The notes: a model not told the origin generated them from the letters alone. Positions 24,316 through 32,662 are shown, numbered from the stretch's first letter. The stretch is 42,391 nucleotides of DNA from Chloroflexota bacterium (GCA_016189905.1 JACPRP010000050.1:1-42391); one strand, 5' to 3'. Numbers and translations are program-made.

Positions 24316-25335
24316 ATGGACGATAAGCGACGGGTCGAGATCAGACATTTGCCGAGCGGTGTCCCCAACCTGGACGTGGTGCTCGGCGGTGGCCTGACGG
24401 AGCTCTCCATGCACGTCATCGCCGGCGTCCCCGGCACGGGCAAGACGATCTTGACCCTGAGCTTCCTGGTGGAGGGCGTGCGCTGCGGCGAGCCGGGGGT
24501 GATGGTAACCTTCGAAGAGTCGCCGGAGGAGCACATCCGCAAGGCCAGGACCTTCGGCTGGGACCTGGGGCAGATGGTGAAGGACAACCGCGTCGAGCTG
24601 ATCTACATGCGCCCGGTGGACCTTACCGTCGAGGAGGTTCTGCAGCGGATCGAGACGGCGGTCAGTCGCATTGTGGCGAGGCGAGTGGTCCTCAACAGCA
24701 TCTCCGGCTTCGAGCTGGCCATCGCCCCCACGGAGCGTGAAGATTTCCGCGAGGCGCTCTACCATCTGACCAGAGGGTTATCCGGTCGGCGCATCAACCT
24801 GCTGATGACCACGGAGGTTCCCGAATCTTTCAGCGAGCTGCAGTTCAGCTTCCACAACATCTCTTTCCTGACCGACAATATCGTCCTGCTGCGCTACGTT
24901 GAGATAGCTTCCAGCCTGGCCCTGGGCACAGTGGTGGTGAAAATGCGCACCAGCCAGCACTCGCGTGAGCTGCGCGAGTATGCCATAACCGACAAGGGCA
25001 TAGAGGTCGGCGTTCCTTTCAAGGACTACAGCGCGATATTGTCGGGAATGCCGGCGCCGACCACCCCGCTCGCCCTGTTAGGCGTGGGCTTGAGCGAAGA
25101 GGATAGAAGGGTACTGCAGTCGCTGCTGGAGATGGGGGAATCGACGTCGGAGCGGGTGGCCCAACGGACGGGCCTGGACTCGATGGTCGTTCGAGGGGCC
25201 CTTGAGGGCCTTGTCGCGGCGCGGATATGTGGCCGAGGTCGTCGAGCCAGGACGCATAATTTACCACGCCGTGCTGCCCGAGATGCGGTCCAGACGAGTG
25301 CGGCGCCGCAGGCCGTAGCGGCCGCTTGCCCCTGA
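24316..25335 (+). CDS. KaiC-like ATPase with C-terminal winged helix (frameshifted end)
   Basis: Single KaiC-type domain: LPSGVPNLDVVLGGG, Walker A GVPGTGKT, the catalytic Glu pair in TFEESPEE, and RRVVLNSISGFELA where the Walker B Asp is Asn. It continues with TTEVPES and HNISFLTDNIVLLRY as in intact relatives. Residues ~255-300 begin a winged helix (LSEEDRRVLQSLLEMGESTS). Near 25215 the frame slips: as written the end is an Arg/Ala-rich string to 25335. Removing one G gives a well-formed wing, RRGYVAEVVEPGRIIYHAVL, closing at a TAG at 25316-25318. The ATG follows GAGGAGGAA. It is presumably a signal-transduction ATPase. Damage is confined to the DNA-binding-like end, and the ATPase core is open. 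Confidence 0.72.
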   Translation: MDDKRRVEIRHLPSGVPNLDVVLGGGLTELSMHVIAGVPGTGKTILTLSFLVEGVRCGEPGVMVTFEESPEEHIRKARTFGWDLGQMVKDNRVELIYMRPVDLTVEEVLQRIETAVSRIVARRVVLNSISGFELAIAPTEREDFREALYHLTRGLSGRRINLLMTTEVPESFSELQFSFHNISFLTDNIVLLRYVEIASSLALGTVVVKMRTSQHSRELREYAITDKGIEVGVPFKDYSAILSGMPAPTTPLALLGVGLSEEDRRVLQSLLEMGESTSERVAQRTGLDSMVVRGALEGLVAARICGRGRRARTHNLPRRAARDAVQTSAAPQAVAAACP

Positions 25336-25346
25336 CCATCCTGTTA

Positions 25347-25375
25347 TTGACAACAAGCCCCCCCTATGATATGGT
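25347..25375 (+). promoter_or_regulatory. Sigma-70-type promoter of the UbiD module
   Basis: TTGACA (25347-25352), a 17-bp spacer that includes seven C residues, and TATGGT (25370-25375). It leaves a leader of about 180 bases before the UbiD start at 25563. That leader holds no gene; it could carry post-transcriptional control, but I see no known riboswitch. Confidence 0.65.
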
Positions 25376-25562
25376 ACCCATCGCAAACAGGTAGTTAGGC
25401 ACCAACCAGGGAACCGCAGCCGTGAACGTCGTGTGTCTCATCAAAGTGATGGTGGAATCCCTGGCTGGCATCCAGCTATTGTGCCACCGGATCTTCGCGA
25501 GTTGAGTTATCAATCCTCTTTTCAGAAGTTCACAAAGGTCACAGATCAGGAGAAGATAGACG

Positions 25563-27146
25563 ATGGGCTATTACAGGGACTTGAGAGAATACGTCGGGGT
25601 TCTCGAAGAAAACGGCAAGCTGGTGAGGATCAAGCGAGAGATCAACAAGGACACCGAGCTGATGCCGCTGGTGCGATGGCAGTTTCGCGGGTTGCCAGAG
25701 AAAGATCGCAAAGCCTTTCTCTTCGAAAACGTCATCGATGCCAAGGGCAAGGCGTATGATGGCTGGGTGCTGGTGGGCTGCCATGCCCCATCCAGGGAAG
25801 TCTACGCCCTGGCCATGATGACCAAACCAGAGGAGATCGTTAGAAAATGGGAGGAGGCCCAGCTTCGTCCGATCAAGCCCATCGTCGTCGCCTCGGGGCC
25901 GGCACAAGAAGAAGTGCACGTGGGCGATAGCCTGGTGGAGCACGGGGGCTTGGGGGAGTTTGCCGTCCCGATCTCGACCCCTGGTTTCGACAATGCGCCT
26001 TATTTCTCCGCCGGTAACGTAGTGTCTCGCGACCCCGAGACCGGCGTGAGGAACGTCGGCAATCATCGAGCGATGATCAAGAGTCCGGTCAAGGCGGGGC
26101 TCAGCGCCAAGATGCCGCAGCACCTGCGTCAGCACTGGCAGAAGTACAAAAAGCTGGGCCTTCCAATGCCAGCCGCTATCGTCATCGGCCCGACGCCGAA
26201 CGTCGGTGTGGTTGGCGCGACCAAGATTCCCTTCGGCACCGACGAATACGACGTCGCGGGGGGCATTGCCGGCGCGCCACTCGAGCTCGTCAAATGCAAG
26301 ACGATCGACCTTGAGGTGCCGGCTAACGCCGAGATCGTGATCGAGGGCGAGATCCCTACCGATTATCTCGAGCGAGAAGGTCCACACGGCGAGTACACCG
26401 GATACATGGGAATGGGTGTGTCCAATCTCTTCCTCAACGTGAAGTGCATCACCCATCGCAAACATCCTATCTGGAATGTGTATCTCAGCCAGTTCCCGCC
26501 GAGCGAGAGCAGCCTCATGACCCAGATAAGCAAAGGGGCCACTGATTACAAGCTCCTGAAGCACGACCTCGGCATCGACAGTGTGGTGGATGTGGCCTAT
26601 CATAACGAGAGCGGCGGACGGACGTTGTGCGTGATCTGCTTGAAGAACAGCACGACGCCGCAGGTCTGGCAGGCGCTGTATGGGGTTAGCGCCGCCAGCA
26701 CCAGGTTTGCCAAGATCATCATCGCCGTCGACGACGACATAGACCCGCGAGATATGGACTCCGTGGCGTGGGCCCTGTGCTACCGCATGCAGCCTCATCG
26801 CGACATTCACATCGCCGAGGGTAAGGCGGCCTCCCTCGACCCATCGGCCGCTCCCCCGGAAGATAAGCGACAGATGCTCATCGACCCACCCACTTCGTCG
26901 CTGCTGATCGACGCGACCAGAAAATGGGGCTATCCGCCGACCTCTTTGCCGAGAAGAGAGTTTATGGAGCGGGCAAAGCAAATCTGGCAGGAAGAAGGGT
27001 TGCCCGAGCTGGCGCCAAAGATGCCCTGGTACGGCTCATCCCTGGGTTACTGGCCGGCCGAGATCGAGGAAGAGGCTGAGCTGGCTCTGCGGGGCGAGCA
27101 TTACATAACAGGTGAGAAATTAGCTCAGAACAGGATCAAGGTGTAA
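25563..27146 (+). CDS. UbiD-family prenylated-FMN-dependent (de)carboxylase
   Basis: UbiD enzymes decarboxylate, or in some anaerobes carboxylate, aromatic and alpha,beta-unsaturated acids with prenyl-FMN made by a UbiX partner. The 527 residues cover the full family length. Key marks: RNVGNHRAM (Arg169, cofactor region), PTPNVGVVGATKIPFGTDEYD, the YLEREGPHGEYTGYMGMG motif with Glu272 and Glu277 matching the two catalytic Glu of UbiD/Fdc1, and the C-terminal WGYPPTSLPRREFMERAKQI. Start ATG follows AGGAG. No ubiX is in the window, so the cofactor must come from elsewhere. Two flavoproteins and a ferredoxin follow on the same strand. It is unlikely to be the ubiquinone enzyme given this context; the substrate is unknown. 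Confidence 0.92.
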   Translation: MGYYRDLREYVGVLEENGKLVRIKREINKDTELMPLVRWQFRGLPEKDRKAFLFENVIDAKGKAYDGWVLVGCHAPSREVYALAMMTKPEEIVRKWEEAQLRPIKPIVVASGPAQEEVHVGDSLVEHGGLGEFAVPISTPGFDNAPYFSAGNVVSRDPETGVRNVGNHRAMIKSPVKAGLSAKMPQHLRQHWQKYKKLGLPMPAAIVIGPTPNVGVVGATKIPFGTDEYDVAGGIAGAPLELVKCKTIDLEVPANAEIVIEGEIPTDYLEREGPHGEYTGYMGMGVSNLFLNVKCITHRKHPIWNVYLSQFPPSESSLMTQISKGATDYKLLKHDLGIDSVVDVAYHNESGGRTLCVICLKNSTTPQVWQALYGVSAASTRFAKIIIAVDDDIDPRDMDSVAWALCYRMQPHRDIHIAEGKAASLDPSAAPPEDKRQMLIDPPTSSLLIDATRKWGYPPTSLPRREFMERAKQIWQEEGLPELAPKMPWYGSSLGYWPAEIEEEAELALRGEHYITGEKLAQNRIKV

Positions 27147-27193
27147 ACGATTTCACCACTGATTAAGCCTGACAACAATTGAGGAGGTGCCTT

Positions 27194-28711
27194 GTGCGGA
27201 CAACCTGGGATCTGGAAACTGATGTCCTGGTCATCGGCTACGGTCTGGCCGGCGGCGTCGCGGCCTCGATAGCGCACGACGGCGGGTCCGACGTGCTCAT
27301 CCTGGAGAAGAACGAGTACCCTGGCGGCTGCTCCATTTTCGCCGGCGGCTCGGCTAAATGTGTCGAGGACGCGGAGGCGGCCAGGGAGTACCTCACGGTT
27401 CTCTCGGCCGGACGCGTGGACGACGAGGTCATCAGCGCCTTTGCGCAGGCCCTGGCGGAAAACGAGGATTTCATCCGCCAGTTAGCCCAGGTCAACGGCG
27501 CCGAGCTCAAGCGAATTCCGAACACGCAGGGCAGCTATCCTTATCCGGGCCGAGAAACGTGGTATAGCCTGCGAATAGCGAAGATCCCGGGCTTCGAAGG
27601 ATTTCCCTGGATGCGGTGCTTCCTCAGTCCGGCCGGCGTGAACCTCATCAAGCTGGCGATGGATAACGTCGAGTCCCGTGGCATACCGGCGATGCTTTCC
27701 ACGCCGGTTCGCCGCCTGGAGACGGACGACTCAGGGGTGGTGATCGGCGCGGTCGCCGAAAAAGAGGGGCGAGAGCTCGCCGTGCGAGCTCGCCAGGCGG
27801 TGGTCCTCGCCACGGGCGGATTCGAACAGAGCGAATGGATGCGCAAGCAGTATCTGCAGGGCATGCCGTTTTTTTCGATGGCTCCGCTCACGCACACGGG
27901 GGATGGCATCATGATGTCCCAGAAGGTCGGGGCCGCGCTCTGGCATATGTGGCTCGTCCACGGCTCCTACGGCTTCAAGTTCCCAGAATACCAGCTCGCC
28001 TTCCGTCATCCTTTCTCTGGTTACCGTAATCCCAAGCGTAAGATGTCCTGGATCGTGGTCGACAAAATGGGCTCGCGCTATATGAACGAGTATCCGCCGG
28101 CGCCGCAGGATTTGCCGCACCGTGCAATGGAGATATTCGACCCCGACCTGCCCGGCTATCCGCGCATCCCGTCTCTCATGATCTTCGACGAGGTTGGCCG
28201 CAAGCGCGAAGCCATCGCCCAGCCCCTGGCCTTCCCTGGCTATGAATATAACTGGAGCGAGGATAACAGCGCCGAGATCGAGAGAGGCTGGATCATCAAG
28301 GCGAATAGCATCGCGGAGCTTGCGGATGCCATCAAGGAGCGCTTCCCTGAGAACGAGGGGAGAATGGACGCCGAACAGCTCGAAGCGTCCGTTAGAGAAT
28401 GGAACATGTGCGTCGAGACCGGTAAAGATAGATTCAACCGCCCTCCAGGATCGATGATGGCCCTGGCCACCCCGCCGTATTATGCAGCCCAGGTGTGGCC
28501 GATTATCACGAACACCCAGGGTGGCCCGGTTCACAACGCCAAACAGCAGGTGATGGATCCCTTCGGACAACCGATCCCGCGGCTTTACGCCGTGGGCGAG
28601 CTTGGCTCTTTCTTCGGCCACCTGTACCAGCTCGGCGGCAACATCGGCGAGTGTTTCACCTCGGGCAAAATCGCCGGCCAAAACGCCGCCAAAGAGACAA
28701 GGCTGCCGTAG
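27194..28711 (+). CDS. FAD-dependent oxidoreductase, fumarate-reductase/KstD-like
   Basis: Flavoprotein of the FAD_binding_2 family (flavocytochrome-c fumarate reductase, urocanate reductase, 3-ketosteroid dehydrogenase), which adds or removes hydrogen across an activated C=C bond. Dinucleotide motif: DVLVIGYGLAGGVAASIAHD, with LEKNEYPGGCSIFAGG following. The substrate cap is in the middle. The closing FAD motif reads NTQGGPVHNAKQQVMDPFGQ then LYAVGELGSFFGHLYQLGGN. No haem-binding CxxCH and no secretion signal are present, so it should be cytoplasmic. GTG at 27194 has GAGGAGGT five bases upstream; an in-frame TTG at 27179 lies within that site and is rejected. It begins 47 bases after the UbiD gene and is probably cotranscribed. 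Confidence 0.88.
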   Translation: MRTTWDLETDVLVIGYGLAGGVAASIAHDGGSDVLILEKNEYPGGCSIFAGGSAKCVEDAEAAREYLTVLSAGRVDDEVISAFAQALAENEDFIRQLAQVNGAELKRIPNTQGSYPYPGRETWYSLRIAKIPGFEGFPWMRCFLSPAGVNLIKLAMDNVESRGIPAMLSTPVRRLETDDSGVVIGAVAEKEGRELAVRARQAVVLATGGFEQSEWMRKQYLQGMPFFSMAPLTHTGDGIMMSQKVGAALWHMWLVHGSYGFKFPEYQLAFRHPFSGYRNPKRKMSWIVVDKMGSRYMNEYPPAPQDLPHRAMEIFDPDLPGYPRIPSLMIFDEVGRKREAIAQPLAFPGYEYNWSEDNSAEIERGWIIKANSIAELADAIKERFPENEGRMDAEQLEASVREWNMCVETGKDRFNRPPGSMMALATPPYYAAQVWPIITNTQGGPVHNAKQQVMDPFGQPIPRLYAVGELGSFFGHLYQLGGNIGECFTSGKIAGQNAAKETRLP

Positions 28712-28792
28712 AGCAGGTTAGCTTCACGCGAGTAACATCTTTGGCGTTCTTCTGCGGAAGGATATGTGGCTTGTGGAGAGCGGACGACCTAT

Positions 28793-28830
28793 CTGTCGTA
28801 GGGGCGACCGGCCGGTCGCCCCTACGACAG
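28793..28830. repeat. Perfect 38-bp palindrome
   Basis: CTGTCGTAGGGGCGACCGG followed at once by its exact reverse complement, with no loop. It lies between the two flavoprotein genes. Relatives of the GGGGCGACC core appear at 34487-34506 and partly at 9555-9599 and 37371-37400. A degraded GTCCTTC/GAAGGAC member (TTCTTCTGCGGAAGGA) sits just upstream at 28747-28762. Confidence 0.85.
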
Positions 28831-28921
28831 GGGACTGATATGCTAGTCGTGAGCGCAAAGTCATCAGTCTGCAAGTTATCAACCAGAAGCTCAAAACGCT
28901 TTGTTTGGGGAGAAGAAGCGA

Positions 28922-30613
28922 GTGATAAACAAGACGATAGATACCGATGTACTCGTGGTCGGCGGCGGCCTGGCCGGCTGCGAAGCGGCCATTAAGGCCA
29001 AGAACGAGCATAACAGCGTCCTGCTGGTGGACAAGGGATACGTGAGTCGCAGCGGCGCCAGCCCCTTCGCGGCCGGCGCGATCAACGTCTGTTTGCCCGA
29101 AGACGACAAGGACGTGTGGCTGCGCGAGATTGTCGAACGCGGCGAGTATATCAACGACCAGGAATGGGTCAAGCTCCAGTTGGAAAGAGGTTATCCGCTC
29201 GCGATGGAGCTCGACGAGTGGGGACGAGCCTTCGGCCACACGATCTTTGAGCGCGACGAGCAGGGGAATCTTCTCAGGAAGAAAGCGCGCGGCAACATCA
29301 ACACAAGGACCTGCGTCATCAACGCCATTCCGGCGATGGACACGATGCGGGCGAAGGTCATCGAGAGCAAGGTCTCGCTGCTCGAACGCGTGATGGTGAC
29401 CGATCTCGTGCTCGATCAGGGAAGAGTGGTCGGGGCTATCGGACTCGGCTACCGCGATGGCAAGGTGTATCTCCTGCGCGCCAAGTCAGTCGTCCTTTCG
29501 GCGTCGGGTTGTGGCTTCAAGCTGTTCGGCATGGGGCATCGCAATCTGACAGGCGAGGGCCAGGCGATGGCCTACGAAGCCGGGGCGATGCTGCGCAACA
29601 TCGACCAGGCGATGTCCAATACCACCGCCAGGGCCGCCGATAATCACGGGATGAGCCTGATGGCCGCGGCTGGAGGCAGGTTCCTCAACAGCCTCGGCGA
29701 GGAGTTCATGTGGAATTACGAGCCTGAAATCGGCAACCGCGCCCGCCTCAGCAAGCTCACCGTGGCGATCGCTCGCGAGATTGCCGCTGGCCGTGGCCCG
29801 GTGTACATGGACCTCACCGCGACATCCGAGGAAGACCAGAAGCTGATGCGGAAGATCGTTCCCGAGGCGTTCAAGGCCTTCGCTAGCTTGAAGATCGATC
29901 CGTTCAAGGAAAAGGTGGAGTGGATGCCTGCCTTCAAGGGCACCGTGATGCACGGTGGGGGCATTCACATTGACATCACTGGTGCCTCGAATGTCCCTGG
30001 TCTCTACTCTGCCGGCGACTGCTCCTGTACGCCTGAGCACGGCACGTGGTCGATCACCGGTCTTAACCTCACTTTCGCCATCGTCTCTGGCGATATCGCC
30101 GGCAGATCGGCGGCCAGCTACGCCAGGGAAGCGGCGACGAGCGGCGTTCAGAAAAGCGATGTCGAGGAGACCGTCGCCAGTAGACTCGCTCCCCTAGATG
30201 CAAAGGTGGGACTGACCCCAGATGAGGTCATCTACCGTATGCAAAAGGTCTTGATCGCCAATGACGTCGCTTACATCCGCAGCGATGCGTCGCTGCGCCG
30301 TGCGCTTGGTGAGATCGAGAGCATCCGCGAAGAGGCCGTGCCGAGCGTCAAAGCCAGGAATTCGCACGAGCTGGTGAAAGCGCTGGAGACTAGATCGATG
30401 ATTCGTATCGCCGAGATGATAGTTCGCAGTTGTCTTTACCGAGAAGAAAGCCGCGGATTCCATTACCGGACGGACTATCCACTCACGGACAACGATGACT
30501 GGTTGAAGTGGATCATGGTGCAGCGAGACGAGCAGGGCTCGATGCGCGTCTGGGCACAGAACTTCCCAACGCCTTACCTGCCTGCTCCCTCTGGCAAGTA
30601 TCCGCCCAAGTGA
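28922..30613 (+). CDS. AprA/FrdA-like FAD oxidoreductase
   Basis: This second, distinct flavoprotein (563 residues) has the layout of succinate dehydrogenase, fumarate reductase and APS reductase alpha subunits. The FAD motif is DTDVLVVGGGLAGCEAAIKA, then DKGYVSRSGASPFAAGAIN. The cap domain is in the middle, followed by FKGTVMHGGGIHIDITGASN, NVPGLYSAGDCSCTPEHGTW and the helical C-terminal domain with MIRIAEMIVRSCLYREESRG. The ferredoxin gene 18 bases downstream matches the AprA-AprB arrangement, but no sulfur-metabolism gene is nearby, so an APS-reductase role is unlikely. GTG at 28922 follows GGGGAGAAG; the TTG at 28901 is too close to that site. The electron donor or acceptor is probably the ferredoxin. 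Confidence 0.87.
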   Translation: MINKTIDTDVLVVGGGLAGCEAAIKAKNEHNSVLLVDKGYVSRSGASPFAAGAINVCLPEDDKDVWLREIVERGEYINDQEWVKLQLERGYPLAMELDEWGRAFGHTIFERDEQGNLLRKKARGNINTRTCVINAIPAMDTMRAKVIESKVSLLERVMVTDLVLDQGRVVGAIGLGYRDGKVYLLRAKSVVLSASGCGFKLFGMGHRNLTGEGQAMAYEAGAMLRNIDQAMSNTTARAADNHGMSLMAAAGGRFLNSLGEEFMWNYEPEIGNRARLSKLTVAIAREIAAGRGPVYMDLTATSEEDQKLMRKIVPEAFKAFASLKIDPFKEKVEWMPAFKGTVMHGGGIHIDITGASNVPGLYSAGDCSCTPEHGTWSITGLNLTFAIVSGDIAGRSAASYAREAATSGVQKSDVEETVASRLAPLDAKVGLTPDEVIYRMQKVLIANDVAYIRSDASLRRALGEIESIREEAVPSVKARNSHELVKALETRSMIRIAEMIVRSCLYREESRGFHYRTDYPLTDNDDWLKWIMVQRDEQGSMRVWAQNFPTPYLPAPSGKYPPK

Positions 30614-30631
30614 TAGGAGTGAACGATAACA

Positions 30632-30844
30632 ATGGCAATAAGAGATATCGACCGCGTAAAATGCAATGACTGTGGCCGCTGCTACCTCATCTGCCCTATG
30701 GACGTCTTCGGGAAGGTTGGACGAAGGGTCTATCTCTCTAATCCCGAAGACTGCATGCCGTGCTATCTCTGCGAGATCGACTGTCCAGTAGATGCCATCA
30801 CCATCGATGCGGAGAGGGGCCGGCCTATTCCTCTGCCTTACTGA
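30632..30844 (+). CDS. 2[4Fe-4S] ferredoxin, AprB-like partner of the flavoprotein
   Basis: This 70-residue ferredoxin binds two [4Fe-4S] clusters: Cys11, Cys14, Cys17 and Cys21 ([12 protein letters not shown]), and Cys41, Cys44, Cys47 and Cys51 ([12 protein letters not shown]). It ends PIPLPY, a proline-rich tail that could dock on the flavoprotein. AGGAG lies 12 bases before the ATG. It is the last gene of the UbiD-flavoprotein-flavoprotein-ferredoxin run; the next gene has its own promoter. It should carry electrons between the AprA/FrdA-like subunit and the cell's low-potential pool. Confidence 0.9.
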   Translation: MAIRDIDRVKCNDCGRCYLICPMDVFGKVGRRVYLSNPEDCMPCYLCEIDCPVDAITIDAERGRPIPLPY

Positions 30845-30862
30845 CGCCAATACCAAACAGCC

Positions 30863-30891
30863 TTGACTTTTCCAGCCTCAACCACTATCCT
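30863..30891 (+). promoter_or_regulatory. Sigma-70-type promoter for tlyA
   Basis: TTGACT (30863-30868), a 17-bp spacer, and TATCCT (30886-30891). Transcription should start near 30898, leaving only about 18 bases before the ATG at 30916. The ATG at 30892 lies at the promoter edge and is excluded. Confidence 0.6.
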
Positions 30892-30915
30892 ATGTTTCGG
30901 GGATACTTGCAGCCT

Positions 30916-31698
30916 ATGGGCAAGACGAGACTGGACTTGCTTCTCCTCGCAAAGGGGCTGGCAGAGAGCCGATCTAAGGCTCAAGCCCTTGTGCTATCGG
31001 GCAACGTCCTTGTCAACGGGCATCCCGCGGATAAGCCAGGGGTTTCGGTCCCGGATGATGCGGAAATCAAGATTCGGCCCGCGCCGCCCTTCGTGAGCCG
31101 CGGCGGCGTCAAGCTGGAAAGGGCGCTCGATCACTTTGGTCTGGTGATGAGCGGCTCTGTCGTGATTGACATCGGTGCATCGACCGGGGGATTCACCGAC
31201 CTCTTGTTGCAGCGTGGGGCTCGGCGAGTCTATGCTATTGATGTGGGCTATGGTCAGCTCGACTGGCGCTTGCGGAATGACCCTCGCGTGGTCGTGATGG
31301 AGCGCACGAATATTCGCTTCGTCGAGAGCCTGCCTGAGCTGGCTGACGCGGCCGTCATCGATGTATCATTTATCTCGTTAAGTCTCGTGTTGCCAGTCGC
31401 GGCGAAGCTCGTCAAGTCGGGCGGATGGATCGTCGCTCTGGTCAAGCCTCAGTTTGAGGCGGGAAGGGCCCAGGTTGGCAAGGGGGGCGTGGTGCGAGAC
31501 CCGATGGTGCATCGACAGGTCTTGCAGCGGGTGATCGAGCAAGCGCACGCCATCGGGCTCAAGGCGCTCGGCCTGATCCCATCGCCGCTCAAAGGCCCAT
31601 CGGGTAACAAGGAGTTCCTGCTGTATCTTTCGCGGGTTGGGCAAGAGGTTGATGTCCCTCAGGCGATCGATGAGGCGGTGAGCACCGGTCCAGACTGA
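30916..31698 (+). CDS. tlyA: TlyA-family rRNA 2'-O-methyltransferase
   Basis: TlyA methylates ribose 2'-OH groups in 16S and 23S rRNA using S-adenosylmethionine. An S4 RNA-binding domain fills residues 1-60 ([20 protein letters not shown], then VLVNG). A Rossmann methyltransferase of the FtsJ type follows: [24 protein letters not shown] (SAM loop, residues 83-95), [12 protein letters not shown], and the conserved Lys in LVKPQFEAG. 260 residues is the normal length. ATG at 30916 is chosen because a promoter ends at 30891; there is no clear Shine-Dalgarno site, so translation may start on a very short leader. It heads the tlyA-nadK-recN cluster seen in many bacteria. Confidence 0.93.
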   Translation: MGKTRLDLLLLAKGLAESRSKAQALVLSGNVLVNGHPADKPGVSVPDDAEIKIRPAPPFVSRGGVKLERALDHFGLVMSGSVVIDIGASTGGFTDLLLQRGARRVYAIDVGYGQLDWRLRNDPRVVVMERTNIRFVESLPELADAAVIDVSFISLSLVLPVAAKLVKSGGWIVALVKPQFEAGRAQVGKGGVVRDPMVHRQVLQRVIEQAHAIGLKALGLIPSPLKGPSGNKEFLLYLSRVGQEVDVPQAIDEAVSTGPD

Positions 31699-31720
31699 TC
31701 GATAGGCAGGTTTCTGATCG

Positions 31721-32662
31721 TTGAGCAAGATCGTTTTCCTATATAACCCCAGGCTGCCGGACGCCGAGGGATTTGCTACCCACCTGGTGGAAATCTTGTC
31801 TGACACCGCTGTCGAAATGGAGGTCGCTTCCGTCTGGGATGAGGCCACCATCAGGGAAATCGCTCCGTCATCGGACTTCGTGGTTACGTTGGGTGGTGAC
31901 GGCACCGTCCTGCGCGCGACCAGGATTGTTGCGCCGCTTGGTATCCCTATCGTCGGCGTCAACCTGGGGAAGCTGGGCTTCCTCACCGAGCTGGGACGCG
32001 AAGAGGCCGCCCGCAAGATTCCTCAGTTGCTCCACGGACGCTGCTGGACCGAGGAGCGGATCATGCTATCCATCGAGATCCATCGGCGCGCGGAACCGGC
32101 GGCGGGAGACTGGGTTGCCCCTGGCGAGCGTCATGTCGAGCGCTTTTTTGCCGCTAACGAGATTGTCGTCGGCCGGGCGGCTCTGGCTCGTGCTGTGGAA
32201 GTTGTGGTCTCGGTTAATGGCGTCTCCCTCGCTAAGTACATCGCCGACGGCGCAATAGTTTCTACGCCGACCGGTTCTACCGCCTACTCGCTCGCCGCCG
32301 GCGGCCCCGTCCTTCACCCCAGTCTAGAAAACCTGTTACTGACGCCGATCCTGCCACATCTCAGCGACGCCTATCCACTCGTCACGCCCCCGGGGACGGA
32401 GTTCCAGCTCGAGGTTCACACCGGGCATCAGGCCAGCGTGACCATCGATGGGCAGATCGAGACGCCTCTTTATAATGGAGACCTGGTCCGAGCGTTCGCG
32501 GCGCCGCAGAAGGCCGGGTTTCTCAGAACGCAATCTTCCGCCTACTTCTATCGCACCCTGGTCAGGAGGCTGAGGCGAAATACCAAGAAAAATGAACATA
32601 ATCATCGCTCTGCGCTGCCTTCCCCCGGCGCCGCGAATCCAGCCAGCAGCGAGGTATCATAG
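31721..32662 (+). CDS. nadK: NAD kinase
   Basis: Phosphorylates NAD to NADP, usually using ATP or polyphosphate. The GGDGT motif is at residues 58-62 (VTLGGDGTVLRATR), followed by GVNLGKLGFLTEL, the NE motif in FFAANEIVVGR, and TPTGSTAYSLAAGGP. The beta-rich C-terminal domain ends with VTIDGQIETPLYNGDLV. The last ~30 residues (NTKKNEHNHRS...) have no counterpart in the family and run up to recN, four bases away. TTG at 31721 is used as start (SKIVFLYNP follows); the Shine-Dalgarno site is weak, so it probably depends on coupling to tlyA 22 bases upstream. Confidence 0.95.
   Translation: MSKIVFLYNPRLPDAEGFATHLVEILSDTAVEMEVASVWDEATIREIAPSSDFVVTLGGDGTVLRATRIVAPLGIPIVGVNLGKLGFLTELGREEAARKIPQLLHGRCWTEERIMLSIEIHRRAEPAAGDWVAPGERHVERFFAANEIVVGRAALARAVEVVVSVNGVSLAKYIADGAIVSTPTGSTAYSLAAGGPVLHPSLENLLLTPILPHLSDAYPLVTPPGTEFQLEVHTGHQASVTIDGQIETPLYNGDLVRAFAAPQKAGFLRTQSSAYFYRTLVRRLRRNTKKNEHNHRSALPSPGAANPASSEVS

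Noticed and set aside
21972..25335. Circadian clock locus
   Set aside because: KaiC-like domains alone do not indicate a clock; there is no KaiA or KaiB, and the genes are damaged. They are better described as KaiC-like signal ATPases.
25539..26981. Minus-strand open frame of 480 codons
   Set aside because: It is antisense to the UbiD gene and His/Arg-rich, as expected for the complement of coding DNA. No family features.
27731..28681. Minus-strand open frame of 316 codons
   Set aside because: Antisense to the first flavoprotein, whose FAD motifs are intact.
28922..30844. Dissimilatory APS reductase (aprBA)
   Set aside because: The flavoprotein-ferredoxin pairing is similar, but gene order, the short ferredoxin without the AprB tail domain, and the lack of sat, dsr or qmo genes nearby argue against sulfur metabolism.
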